20,852 bases of DNA from JBEBSD01 sp040394475 (GTDB taxonomy: Bacteria > Bacteroidota > Bacteroidia > Cytophagales > Spirosomataceae): positions 1 through 20,852 of the forward strand of contig JBEBSD010000095.1 of the NCBI GenBank assembly GCA_040394475.1. Direction: 5' to 3'. Positions within the stretch are counted from its first letter, which is position 1; each line of letters opens with the position of its first letter. The translations under genes were made by a program, and so were the position numbers. Positions 1-5,784 of this stretch are shown here, one piece after another. Below the pieces are notes generated by a model. The model was not told the origin of the DNA. It worked only from the letters and a program-made list of their open reading frames with translations, and searched no databases.

Positions 1-49
1 CCAAGGAAGTGCTCTACCGCGCGGCGGACCGTCCCTGAGCTACAAAGGC
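1..49 (-). tRNA. tRNA-Thr (probably GGU), 5' part only, with expanded D-loop
   Basis: On the minus strand the acceptor 5' strand GCCTTTG starts at 49, followed by TA, the D-stem strand GCTC, its partner GAGC, and the anticodon 5' stem ACTTCC leading into TTGG. The window edge cuts the anticodon loop after its first two anticodon bases (GG). Thr is inferred from the ACTTCC-TTGG context and from the Tyr-Gly-Thr order. Between the two D-stem strands lie 22 bases rather than the usual 7-11. The extra bases are GC-rich and include a possible CCGC/GCGG mini-hairpin. The rest of the gene, and probably an EF-Tu gene, lie beyond the left edge. Whether the full tRNA folds normally cannot be judged here. 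Confidence 0.75.
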
Positions 50-122
50 GTTACTTGCCGGTATGCCCCGTTCGGCACCCTCTTTTTTTCGGGTATCTTC
101 CCCCTTACCGGAAAAGTGGGTA

Positions 123-155
123 CAAAGATACAATTAAGAACTAATAAGCGATCAA
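123..155 (-). promoter_or_regulatory. Possible promoter for tRNA-Thr and downstream genes
   Basis: Read on the minus strand, TATCTTTG (123-130) matches the Bacteroidota -7 element TAnnTTTG. A TTG at 153-155 lies 22 bases upstream, at the long end of the accepted spacing. It sits about 75 bases before tRNA-Thr and overlaps the left arm of the hairpin at 143-189, so transcription could restart here after stopping there. The -7 match is exact and the -33 match is weak. Confidence 0.4.
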
Positions 156-189
156 CGAATAAGGTAATTTCTTTCGTTGATCGCTTATT
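143..189 (-). terminator. Long stem-loop between tRNA-Gly and tRNA-Thr, possible terminator
   Basis: A perfect 17-base inverted repeat, arms 143-159 (AATAAGCGATCAACGAA) and 173-189, encloses a 13-base loop. It follows the tRNA-Gly 3' end by 8 bases in the direction of transcription. The bases after the stem are AT-rich (AGTTCTTAATTG) but not a clean U-run. It may terminate the Tyr-Gly transcript, act as a processing signal, or both. Confidence 0.5.
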
Positions 190-197
190 GAACACTG

Positions 198-270
198 AGC
201 GGAAGACGAGGTTCGAACTCGCGACCTATAGCTTGGAAGGCTATCGCTCTACCAGCTGAGCTACTTCCGC
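198..270 (-). tRNA. tRNA-Gly (UCC)
   Basis: A complete cloverleaf is readable on the minus strand. Acceptor GCGGAAG pairs with CTTCCGC, the D-arm is GCTC/GAGC, the anticodon stem is ATAGC/GCTAT around the loop CTTCCAA (anticodon UCC), and the T-arm is GCGAG-TTCGAAC-CTCGT. The discriminator base is U, as usual for bacterial tRNA-Gly. CCA is not encoded. It is the second gene of the Tyr-Gly-Thr cluster, 57 bases after tRNA-Tyr. Confidence 0.97.
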
Positions 271-324
271 AGTTCCAGAACGCATTTTAAAGACGGAAAA
301 CCCCGCTGTAAAACAGTTTCTGAG

Positions 325-410
325 TGGTGGGGGCGGATGGATTCGAACCACCGAAGACATACGTCAGCAGATTTACAGTCTGCCCCATTTGGCCACTCTG
401 GTACACCCCC
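325..410 (-). tRNA. tRNA-Tyr (GUA), CCA encoded
   Basis: This is a class II tRNA with a long variable arm. The acceptor GGGGGTG (5' end at 410) pairs with CGCCCCC using one G-U pair. The anticodon stem CAGA/TCTG encloses a loop with anticodon GUA, and the T-loop is TTCGAAT. The discriminator is A at 328, and 325-327 supply CCA, possibly by chance because the neighbouring tRNA-Gly lacks it. First gene of the minus-strand tRNA cluster; its promoter lies at 461-491. Confidence 0.97.
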
Positions 411-460
411 GAATCAACATTTCAACTTGTAATCCCCATCCCCCTTTCAGTTTGGAGTCG

Positions 461-491
461 CAAAATTAGAAGCACTTTTGATATTCACAAA
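461..491 (-). promoter_or_regulatory. Promoter of the tRNA-Tyr/Gly cluster
   Basis: On the minus strand TTTG (488-491), a 19-base spacer and TAATTTTG (461-468) match the primary-sigma consensus of Bacteroidota exactly. The -7 element ends about 50 bases before the mature tRNA-Tyr 5' end, leaving a short leader for RNase P. The 411-620 interval otherwise holds only this element and the hairpin at 547-577; no gene is seen in it. Confidence 0.75.
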
Positions 492-546
492 ATGTTTCTC
501 GAAAATAATTACTATTTTTTTCATAAGTGCCTTTTCCCATGCCTGC

Positions 547-577
547 CGGCCTGTTTTCCCTATTGAAAAACAGGCCG
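547..577 (-). terminator. Stem-loop after the outer-membrane-protein gene, possible terminator
   Basis: Perfect 11-base arms CGGCCTGTTTT (547-557) and AAAACAGGCCG (567-577) enclose a 9-base loop. The hairpin begins 44 bases after the stop of the gene at 621-1670. No U-run follows the stem on either strand, so termination here is inferred from position and stem strength only. Confidence 0.45.
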
Positions 578-620
578 CTTTCCCTGGGAAAAACGACCTG
601 CTATAAAAGAGGGTTGCTGA

Positions 621-1670
621 CTATAGACGTATTCCAAAACTTAACATTCTGACCTGCGGCCCCCTTCCCTCTTCAAATAATCCGTTCAGGTCATAATTCA
701 CAAACAGGTCCGGGAAGTTCCGGATTCCCAGTTCCAGCGCGACTCCGGTCCGGAACTCCTCCATAAAGAAGCCGCTTTTCATCCGTTCCTTGTGCCCCGC
801 CTCGGACTTGCTCTTATGGTAGCCTCCCAAGCGGTACCCTCCGTAGACCCCGCCGCTGATATGTGACACGACCGATCCGGCAAACCCTACCGTGGGCATC
901 AGCGATAAGTTGACATAGGGCGCCACGAGCTTATTCTTCCGAAGCTGTATCTCTTCATTGCGCTGATCTACTAACGGCTGGAAAATGATATTATCCGTTT
1001 CCCTGCGGATTACTTCATTCCCCTCAAACATAAGGTTGTACCAGGAAACGTCCAATCCTAAATCCATAAACAATCCTGATTTCCTACCTTTTGCTATGGG
1101 CAGACTTCTCACAATCCCGACACTTACAAACCGGGATCCGCCTGTACGCAGATCATAATCGGAGGCGTCATAGCCATTGGGCTTATTTTCACCATAGCGG
1201 TTTAACCCCAGCTTTATATCAACTCCTTGTCTCGGGCTTCTGCGCATCCTGAAAAGGGGGCGTCTTACTTCCACCGTATCTGTTTCGCAGTATTCATCCT
1301 CATTGGCCACCCGCATATAGCTTTTGCCAATATTGAACCGGACACCTCCGATATTAAAGCGGATGATCTTTCCTTCCTCCTTTCCTTCATGCTGCTTCCC
1401 TTCCTTCAGATAAAGCTTCCCCTCTACCCATTCCTGTGTAGTTCCCCCTGAAGCAGGCAGGGAATCCAACCGAAGGGCAATATCTTTCCAAAGCCTGTTC
1501 AGATCATAATCCGACAGCTTAGCAAGTTCTTTCCGGTCTGAGCCGTACACAACCATCCGGGTGTGAGTATCAAACGCAATCACGATAGAATCTTTCACTT
1601 CAGACTGCGCAACTGCCGGTAAGCCAAGCAGTATCGCACTCACAATGGATAACAGTCCACGCTTTTTCAT
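621..1670 (-). CDS. Exported, probable outer-membrane beta-barrel protein of an ECF sigma cassette
   Basis: A 349-residue protein of unknown specific function. Residues 1-22 are a clear Sec signal peptide (MKKRGLLSIVSAILLGLPAVAQ). Residues 28-70 (AFDTHTRMVVYGSDRKEL... and SDYDLNRLWKDI) resemble a short domain I associate with Bacteroidota proteins next to ECF sigma factors. A charged linker (90-130, KEGKQHEGKEEGK) follows. From about 145 onward alternating polar/aromatic stretches (GLFMDLGLDVSWYNLMF, GGVYGGYRLGGY, FRTGVALELGIRNF) and the C-terminal LSFGIRL suggest beta-strands of an outer-membrane barrel. It starts 10 bases after the anti-sigma stop, so it is surely co-transcribed. It may be the envelope target of the system or a sensor component; no enzymatic motif was seen. 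Confidence 0.8.
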   Translation of the reverse strand: MKKRGLLSIVSAILLGLPAVAQSEVKDSIVIAFDTHTRMVVYGSDRKELAKLSDYDLNRLWKDIALRLDSLPASGGTTQEWVEGKLYLKEGKQHEGKEEGKIIRFNIGGVRFNIGKSYMRVANEDEYCETDTVEVRRPLFRMRRSPRQGVDIKLGLNRYGENKPNGYDASDYDLRTGGSRFVSVGIVRSLPIAKGRKSGLFMDLGLDVSWYNLMFEGNEVIRRETDNIIFQPLVDQRNEEIQLRKNKLVAPYVNLSLMPTVGFAGSVVSHISGGVYGGYRLGGYHKSKSEAGHKERMKSGFFMEEFRTGVALELGIRNFPDLFVNYDLNGLFEEGRGPQVRMLSFGIRL

Positions 1671-1680
1671 AGGTTTTTAC

Positions 1681-2460
1681 TTAAAAATTGGTACGCTCTT
1701 TAAAATTTTTATACTGTTTCGAAAAACTGCCCTCCTGACCCGTCAGTTCATAGTCTACCTTTGCCAGTACTTTCCTGGGGTTAAAGCCCACTTCCTCCCA
1801 GTCGACACGCTCGCCCTGCTTGACTTTCTTAAGTTGCCGGAAAATCTGCTGTAGCCGTTTGGGTTTTTCCGCTTCCACCGCTTCAGCCGGTTCCACATGT
1901 ACTACCAGAACGGTAGACTTCAGCGCTACGGTTACCGGAGGAAGCGACGGGGGCGCAAGCGGGGCAACCGTTTGCGGTTGTCCGGCAATTGCCGGCAAAT
2001 CGTCTTCGCCGGGAGTCGTCACGGCGCCATCCGTTTCAGGAGCGCCGGTCGCAATTCCGGAATGCTCAGCCTCAGCCAATAAGGGCAGCTCCGGCGTTCT
2101 GATCTTCTGAACCTTCTCTTTCGCCGGGACCTGTTCCGCTATCGCTACCTGCGGTTGTTCCCGGGGGCTATCAGGCACTACCTGCGCCGGGCCGGGGTTT
2201 ATTCCCGGTTCAGGAGTACTATGGGAAATTTTCGCCAACCCGGTGGCCGGCGGAGTCTCCTTTTCCCAAAGCCCGTAACCGGCCAAAAAGGCTATCAGCA
2301 GGCAAGCCGCGACCTTCCAATACCCTCCCCAAACGACACGGCGGCGACTCGTCTTTTGCTCAAGACGTTGCCATACCTCCGCGCCGGGGGGATATTCCCA
2401 ATCCTTCATTTTATCGTGAAGCAGCTTGTCCAGCCTGTTTGAATCTTTATTCGTTTCCAT
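1681..2460 (-). CDS. Single-pass membrane anti-sigma-like protein
   Basis: A 259-residue protein of three parts. The N-terminal cytoplasmic segment (1-46) has LDKLLHDKMKDWEYPPGAEVWQ, like the short sigma-binding tails of Bacteroidota anti-sigma proteins. One membrane helix spans about 47-64 (YWKVAACLLIAFLAGYGLW). A long periplasmic part follows, proline/alanine/glutamate-rich at 66-190 and basic at 195-259 (KPKRLQQIFRQLKKVKQGERVDW). There is no zinc-binding HxxxCxxC motif, so it is not a classical ZAS anti-sigma factor. Its ATG lies 5 bases after the sigma stop, suggesting translational coupling. Anti-sigma function is inferred from position and architecture, not from a recognised catalytic motif. 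Confidence 0.75.
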   Translation of the reverse strand: METNKDSNRLDKLLHDKMKDWEYPPGAEVWQRLEQKTSRRRVVWGGYWKVAACLLIAFLAGYGLWEKETPPATGLAKISHSTPEPGINPGPAQVVPDSPREQPQVAIAEQVPAKEKVQKIRTPELPLLAEAEHSGIATGAPETDGAVTTPGEDDLPAIAGQPQTVAPLAPPSLPPVTVALKSTVLVVHVEPAEAVEAEKPKRLQQIFRQLKKVKQGERVDWEEVGFNPRKVLAKVDYELTGQEGSFSKQYKNFKERTNF

Positions 2461-2465
2461 AATCT

Positions 2466-3074
2466 TTAACCGTTTATCCGATAGTTAGCAGCGTTGGATC
2501 CTGCATTATGTTTTTTTTTTGAGCCACCTTCCCATTCCGCAAGCAATTGCTGCAGACAGGACCTGGCCCGGTGCAGTTGAGACTTCGATGTCCCCTCAGT
2601 GATCCCCAGCATCTGTGCGATTTCATGATGGGCATATCCTTCAATGGCATACAGGTTCAATACGGTCCGGTACCCTACCGGCAATCGTTCCATCATCTCA
2701 AGCAATTCCGAAGCCTCCAGCTGCTGATCGGCATAGGCATAATCAGGAAGGGTTTCGGCCAGCTCCAGGTTCACGTTTTCCATTAACCGTTTCCGGCGTC
2801 GCAGGTACCCCAGGGCTTCGTTGACGATAATCCTGCGGATCCAACCTTCAAAACTTCCCTCCTGCCTGAACTGCGGTATTTTCTCAAACACCCGCATAAA
2901 GCCCTCCACCAGTACATCCTCGGCCGCCATCTGTTCCCCTACATACCGCATGCATACCCCCATCATCCGGCCTGCATATTTTTCATACAGATGCCGTTGC
3001 GCTTTAGGGTCCGACTCCAGGAGCGCTTTGATCAGCTGGCTTTCATGACTAAATAATTGCAAAATTTTTCCCAT
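2466..3074 (-). CDS. ECF-type RNA polymerase sigma factor
   Basis: A 202-residue sigma-70 family protein with only regions 2 and 4. Region 2 covers about 25-95, with the core-binding segment AEDVLVEGFMRVFEKIPQF (51-69) and the -10-binding FEGWIRRIIVNEALGYLRR (75-93). Region 4 covers about 124-177, with the helix-turn-helix GYAHHEIAQMLGITEGTSKSQ and LHRARSCLQ. ATG at 3074 is chosen; an in-frame GTG precedes it by one codon. It directs RNA polymerase to a regulon that cannot be read from this window, possibly including its own cassette. An A10 run at 2511-2520 encodes a Lys triplet (residues 186-188), after which an unconserved 14-residue tail follows. The downstream anti-sigma-like gene is 5 bases away. 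Confidence 0.93.
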   Translation of the reverse strand: MGKILQLFSHESQLIKALLESDPKAQRHLYEKYAGRMMGVCMRYVGEQMAAEDVLVEGFMRVFEKIPQFRQEGSFEGWIRRIIVNEALGYLRRRKRLMENVNLELAETLPDYAYADQQLEASELLEMMERLPVGYRTVLNLYAIEGYAHHEIAQMLGITEGTSKSQLHRARSCLQQLLAEWEGGSKKKHNAGSNAANYRING

Positions 3075-3133
3075 CACTTATGATGCATTCGCTTACATGA
3101 TGCATCTTCGCACAACTGTGGTTGCATAACAAT

Positions 3134-3141
3134 CAAAAATA
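3134..3141 (-). promoter_or_regulatory. Possible -7 element for the sigma cassette
   Basis: The minus strand reads TATTTTTG, an exact TAnnTTTG match, 59 bases before the sigma ATG at 3074. No TTTG or TTG is present at the expected upstream distance, which falls inside the start of murI. It could also be a chance match in AT-rich sequence. I found no convincing promoter for murI on the plus strand. Confidence 0.3.
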
Positions 3142-3150
3142 ATTCAAAAT

Positions 3151-3960
3151 ATGTCGGATGCAGCATCTCCCATCGGGATTTTTGACAGCGGGATTGGCGG
3201 TATGACTGTCGCAAGGGCACTTACGGACCTGCTCCCCCGGGAAGACATGATCTATTTCGGAGATACCGCTCATTTGCCCTATGGGGACAAATCAGCCGCA
3301 GCCATCCAGGCTTATTGTATCAAAATATGCAATGTGCTGCTGCAGCAGCGATGTAAATTAATCCTGATTGCCTGTAATTCGGCTTCTGCGGCAGCCTATG
3401 AGCTGGTGCGGGAGTATGTGGGAAGCAGTGCCAAAGTGATGAACGTAATAGATCCGGTGATCGACTACATTCAGGATCCCTACCGTGGTAAAACGGTTGG
3501 TCTGATCGGCACCAAACAGACGGTGCTATCCAATGTATATAAAAAGAAGACAGATGCGCTGAACCGGCAGATTGTCCTCAAATCGCTGGCCACGCCCTTG
3601 CTGGCGCCCATGATTGAAGAAGGCTTTTTTGACAACTCTGTCAGCAGCAGTATTATCGACCGCTACCTGTCCGACCCGGAACTCAGCGGCATAGAAGCGC
3701 TTATACTGGGGTGCACCCACTACCCGCTGATCAGCAAAGAAATTGAAATGTATTACGACGGGAAGGTCCATGTACTGGATACCGCCGCCATTGCCGCCGC
3801 TTCCGTCAAATCCTGGCTTGAGCAGCATTACCTGGTCAACCCGGGAGGAAATGCATTGCGGCAATTTTATGTCTCCGATTACACCAGTTCCTTCGAAGCC
3901 TCCACCCGGTTATTTTTCGGTACTACGATCCAGCTTCATCATTACCCCCTGTGGGAATAA
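3151..3960 (+). CDS. murI: Glutamate racemase
   Basis: Interconverts L- and D-glutamate in the cytoplasm, supplying D-Glu for the peptidoglycan stem peptide. At 269 residues it has the normal family length. The two-base mechanism residues are visible: Cys75 in LIACNSAS and Cys188 in LGCTHYPL, with His190 beside it. Asp12 lies in the N-terminal IFDSGIGG, and MIYFGDTAHLPYG (33-45) is typical of the family. The start ATG is unambiguous. It is divergent from the sigma gene across a 76-base gap. Its stop codon abuts the stop codon of the convergent respiratory operon with no base between. No functional link to either neighbour is evident. Confidence 0.97.
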   Translation: MSDAASPIGIFDSGIGGMTVARALTDLLPREDMIYFGDTAHLPYGDKSAAAIQAYCIKICNVLLQQRCKLILIACNSASAAAYELVREYVGSSAKVMNVIDPVIDYIQDPYRGKTVGLIGTKQTVLSNVYKKKTDALNRQIVLKSLATPLLAPMIEEGFFDNSVSSSIIDRYLSDPELSGIEALILGCTHYPLISKEIEMYYDGKVHVLDTAAIAAASVKSWLEQHYLVNPGGNALRQFYVSDYTSSFEASTRLFFGTTIQLHHYPLWE

Positions 3961-4245
3961 TCATGCGCCGAATGCATCGCGCATCCCGGAGGCGACCAGC
4001 TGCCGTTCTTTTTGCAATTTCTTGCTGTTACGATACCAGAGGTAGGCAATCAGGGCAAATGTGAGGTAGGGGATCACGAACAGGTAAGCGATCCCGAAAT
4101 TCAGCCCGATGCCTATATTGTTTCTGCCATTGCCCATGGTACTCTCTACTGATCCCCGGCACATTGCACATTGCGCCCAGGTATCCATCAGGCTGAAGAG
4201 CACGACCAGCAACGTGCCTGTTATCCTTACACTCCACTTTTTCAT
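3961..4245 (-). CDS. Small CxxC membrane protein at the end of the respiratory operon
   Basis: A 94-residue protein of unknown function. Residues 1-24 look like a signal peptide (MKKWSVRITGTLLVVLFSLMDTWA), so the mature protein would begin with QCAMCR, a CxxC pair (Cys26, Cys29) on the outer face of the inner membrane. A membrane helix spans about 50-72, followed by a basic cytoplasmic tail (YRNSKKLQKERQ). Its ATG overlaps the DUF420 stop by 4 bases (ATGA), so it belongs to the operon. I recall similar short CAMC proteins near oxidase clusters of Bacteroidota but know no assigned role. Thiol exchange or copper or haem delivery during oxidase assembly is an inference from motif and place. Confidence 0.85.
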   Translation of the reverse strand: MKKWSVRITGTLLVVLFSLMDTWAQCAMCRGSVESTMGNGRNNIGIGLNFGIAYLFVIPYLTFALIAYLWYRNSKKLQKERQLVASGMRDAFGA

Positions 4246-4784
4246 ACGTAATACGGACTAATTAACAAGTACACAATTACCCCCGAGACGCTCACATACA
4301 ACCATATAGGAAACGCCCATTTTACCACTTTCTTATGCGAGGCGATCTGGTTGCTCCAGGCAAAATAAACGGCTCTCAACACAAACCACACCACCAGCAC
4401 CGAGAGCAGAATATGGCTGACCAGCAACGTATAATACACCGGCCGGATCCAGCCCTGCCCCAGGAACGGCGTTGAATCGTTAGATAAATGATAAATTACA
4501 TAAAAAATTAAAAACAGGCTGCCCAATACAAAAGCGCCGGTCATTGCCTGGCGGTGCGAAGCGATTTCCTTTCTGCTGATATGATAGCGCCCTTTTAATA
4601 ACAACAATGCTGTCAGGGTGTTGATTCCTCCGTTAATATGGGGCAGCACGCGGGTCCATTCTCCCAAATCCACTTTCTGGCGGATCCCCAGGAGCAAGGC
4701 CACCACCAGGGGGACAACCACTGCAACGATATTAATTAAACGATTGTATCTGGCATGTTGCTCCAGGTTCCAAGGCTCCGTCAT
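4242..4784 (-). CDS. DUF420 family membrane protein, probable oxidase assembly factor
   Basis: A 180-residue protein with about five membrane helices and no signal peptide. Histidines lie at or near helix ends: His49 (LPHINGGINT), His68, His77 (SHRQAM), His99 (IYHLSN), His124 (VSHILLS) and His150 (SHKKVVKW). This pattern, the length and the C-terminal KWAFPIWLYVSVSGVIVYLL fit DUF420. The DUF420 protein CtaM of Staphylococcus aureus is needed for function of its aa3-type oxidase, so a role in haem-copper oxidase maturation is likely here, in line with the operon. It starts 1 base after the SCO-like stop and overlaps the next gene by 4 bases. Confidence 0.88.
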   Translation of the reverse strand: MTEPWNLEQHARYNRLINIVAVVVPLVVALLLGIRQKVDLGEWTRVLPHINGGINTLTALLLLKGRYHISRKEIASHRQAMTGAFVLGSLFLIFYVIYHLSNDSTPFLGQGWIRPVYYTLLVSHILLSVLVVWFVLRAVYFAWSNQIASHKKVVKWAFPIWLYVSVSGVIVYLLISPYYV

Positions 4785-4785
4785 A

Positions 4786-5427
4786 TCACTTTTCCCGGGT
4801 TGAATTTTGATAAAGTAAAATTTTAATTTCCGCCATTAGACGGTCTATTTCAGACTCATCCGCCTGTTGATAATATCCCCTTATCTGTCTGTTCCCATCT
4901 ATCAATACTAACCCGCAATGCTCCGGGAAAGTTCTTCCCGCCAGGGGTTGCCGGTCTAACTTTAACAACGTCGCGAGTCCTCCGGGCTGCTTTTCCGTCG
5001 TTTGGTCCACGAGCACAGTCCAGAAATCCGGATCCAGCGCCTTTTGCCAGCCCATCTCCTCCTGCGCAGCAACGATAATCCCCTGCACGGGTTCCTCGTT
5101 CCTGAAAGCTGTTTCCAGCCGCCTGAGTTCATTGATTAAATTCGCATGGTCTGTCCGGCTATCGGAATCCGGGTAACAGACCAGATTAATCCGGCCTTCC
5201 AACATCTCCGATCCCCGTGCCGATCCGGAACGATCGGTGCCCAGCAAGCCTTCCACACGGTAATAAACCGTATCAGCCCCTTGTCTGACTACCTGCCCCT
5301 CCGCCACCAACGGATGGTATACCGGAAGGTCGTAGTAATTGTTACCAAAAAATCTGAAAAACAAAAACACAAAAGCCGGAAGTGCCAACAGGATCAGCAG
5401 CATTCCGGCTTTTTTCAATCTCGGCAT
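4786..5427 (-). CDS. SCO-like membrane-anchored protein lacking the CxxxC copper site
   Basis: 213 residues. Residues 9-28 form a membrane anchor, and the rest is a thioredoxin-like domain outside the membrane. Operon position, the N-terminal PVYHPLVAEG... DTVYY segment and the C-terminal FPEHCGLVLIDGNRQIRGYY (167-186) identify it as SCO1/SenC-related. His169 corresponds to the copper-ligand histidine. Where the family has CPxxC, this protein has VCYPDSDS: Cys84 remains but the second cysteine is absent. It therefore should not bind copper in the SCO manner, unless Cys84, His169 and the nearby Cys170 form an unusual site. The reading frame is intact and its neighbours lie 1-2 bases away, so it appears maintained rather than decaying. 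Metallation of CuA by another factor, or a chaperone-only role, is possible. Confidence 0.75.
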   Translation of the reverse strand: MPRLKKAGMLLILLALPAFVFLFFRFFGNNYYDLPVYHPLVAEGQVVRQGADTVYYRVEGLLGTDRSGSARGSEMLEGRINLVCYPDSDSRTDHANLINELRRLETAFRNEEPVQGIIVAAQEEMGWQKALDPDFWTVLVDQTTEKQPGGLATLLKLDRQPLAGRTFPEHCGLVLIDGNRQIRGYYQQADESEIDRLMAEIKILLYQNSTREK

Positions 5428-5429
5428 TT

Positions 5430-5762
5430 CTATCTCAGGATATGTACATCATTAAATATCGATCCGCCTTCATAGAGCAGGGCTATTATCAGCCACACCA
5501 CGAAGATAACCGGGATGAGAATCGTCCATATCAGTGTCTTTGCCTCATGTTTTAAATGCATGAACTCTCCCACGATGTAAAACGCTTTGACAATGGTCAT
5601 TGCCACAAAGATTGATATCCGCAAAGGACCATGATGCATGGTAAAAGCGATTAAAAACTCAATAGCTGTCAGGATCAGCAGAATCCAGAAGGTTTTCCAG
5701 ATCACCTTGCGATGTGCTGCGCCTCCGTCGTCAGGTACCGTATGTCCGTTTGAATTTGTCAT
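5430..5762 (-). CDS. Cytochrome c oxidase subunit IV-like protein
   Basis: 110 residues with three membrane helices (about 20-41, 47-68 and 74-98), matching the bacterial subunit IV (CyoD/COX4-like) family. The signature IVKAFYIVGEFMHLKHEAKTL (57-77) lies in the loop between helices 2 and 3. ATG at 5762 (MTNSNGHTVPDD) is preferred. The frame is open further upstream, but that part overlaps the preceding subunit III gene and lacks family character. It lies 22 bases after subunit III and 2 bases before the SCO-like gene. It is probably an accessory structural subunit that stabilises the oxidase. Confidence 0.88.
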   Translation of the reverse strand: MTNSNGHTVPDDGGAAHRKVIWKTFWILLILTAIEFLIAFTMHHGPLRISIFVAMTIVKAFYIVGEFMHLKHEAKTLIWTILIPVIFVVWLIIALLYEGGSIFNDVHILR

Positions 5763-5784
5763 AAACTTTACTGTTACTATTTTT

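Noticed and set aside
143..189. Small transposon-like element (MITE) with inverted repeats
   Set aside because: The loop is only 13 bases, there is no target-site duplication, and the position right after a tRNA fits a terminator or processing hairpin better.
324..566. Plus-strand open frame of 80 codons
   Set aside because: It runs through tRNA-Tyr and the tRNA promoter on the opposite strand; no protein-like features.
3050..3150. Plus-strand promoter for murI
   Set aside because: No TAnnTTTG on the plus strand at a sensible distance; the nearest TATTTTTC (2977-2984) has a mismatch and no -33 partner.
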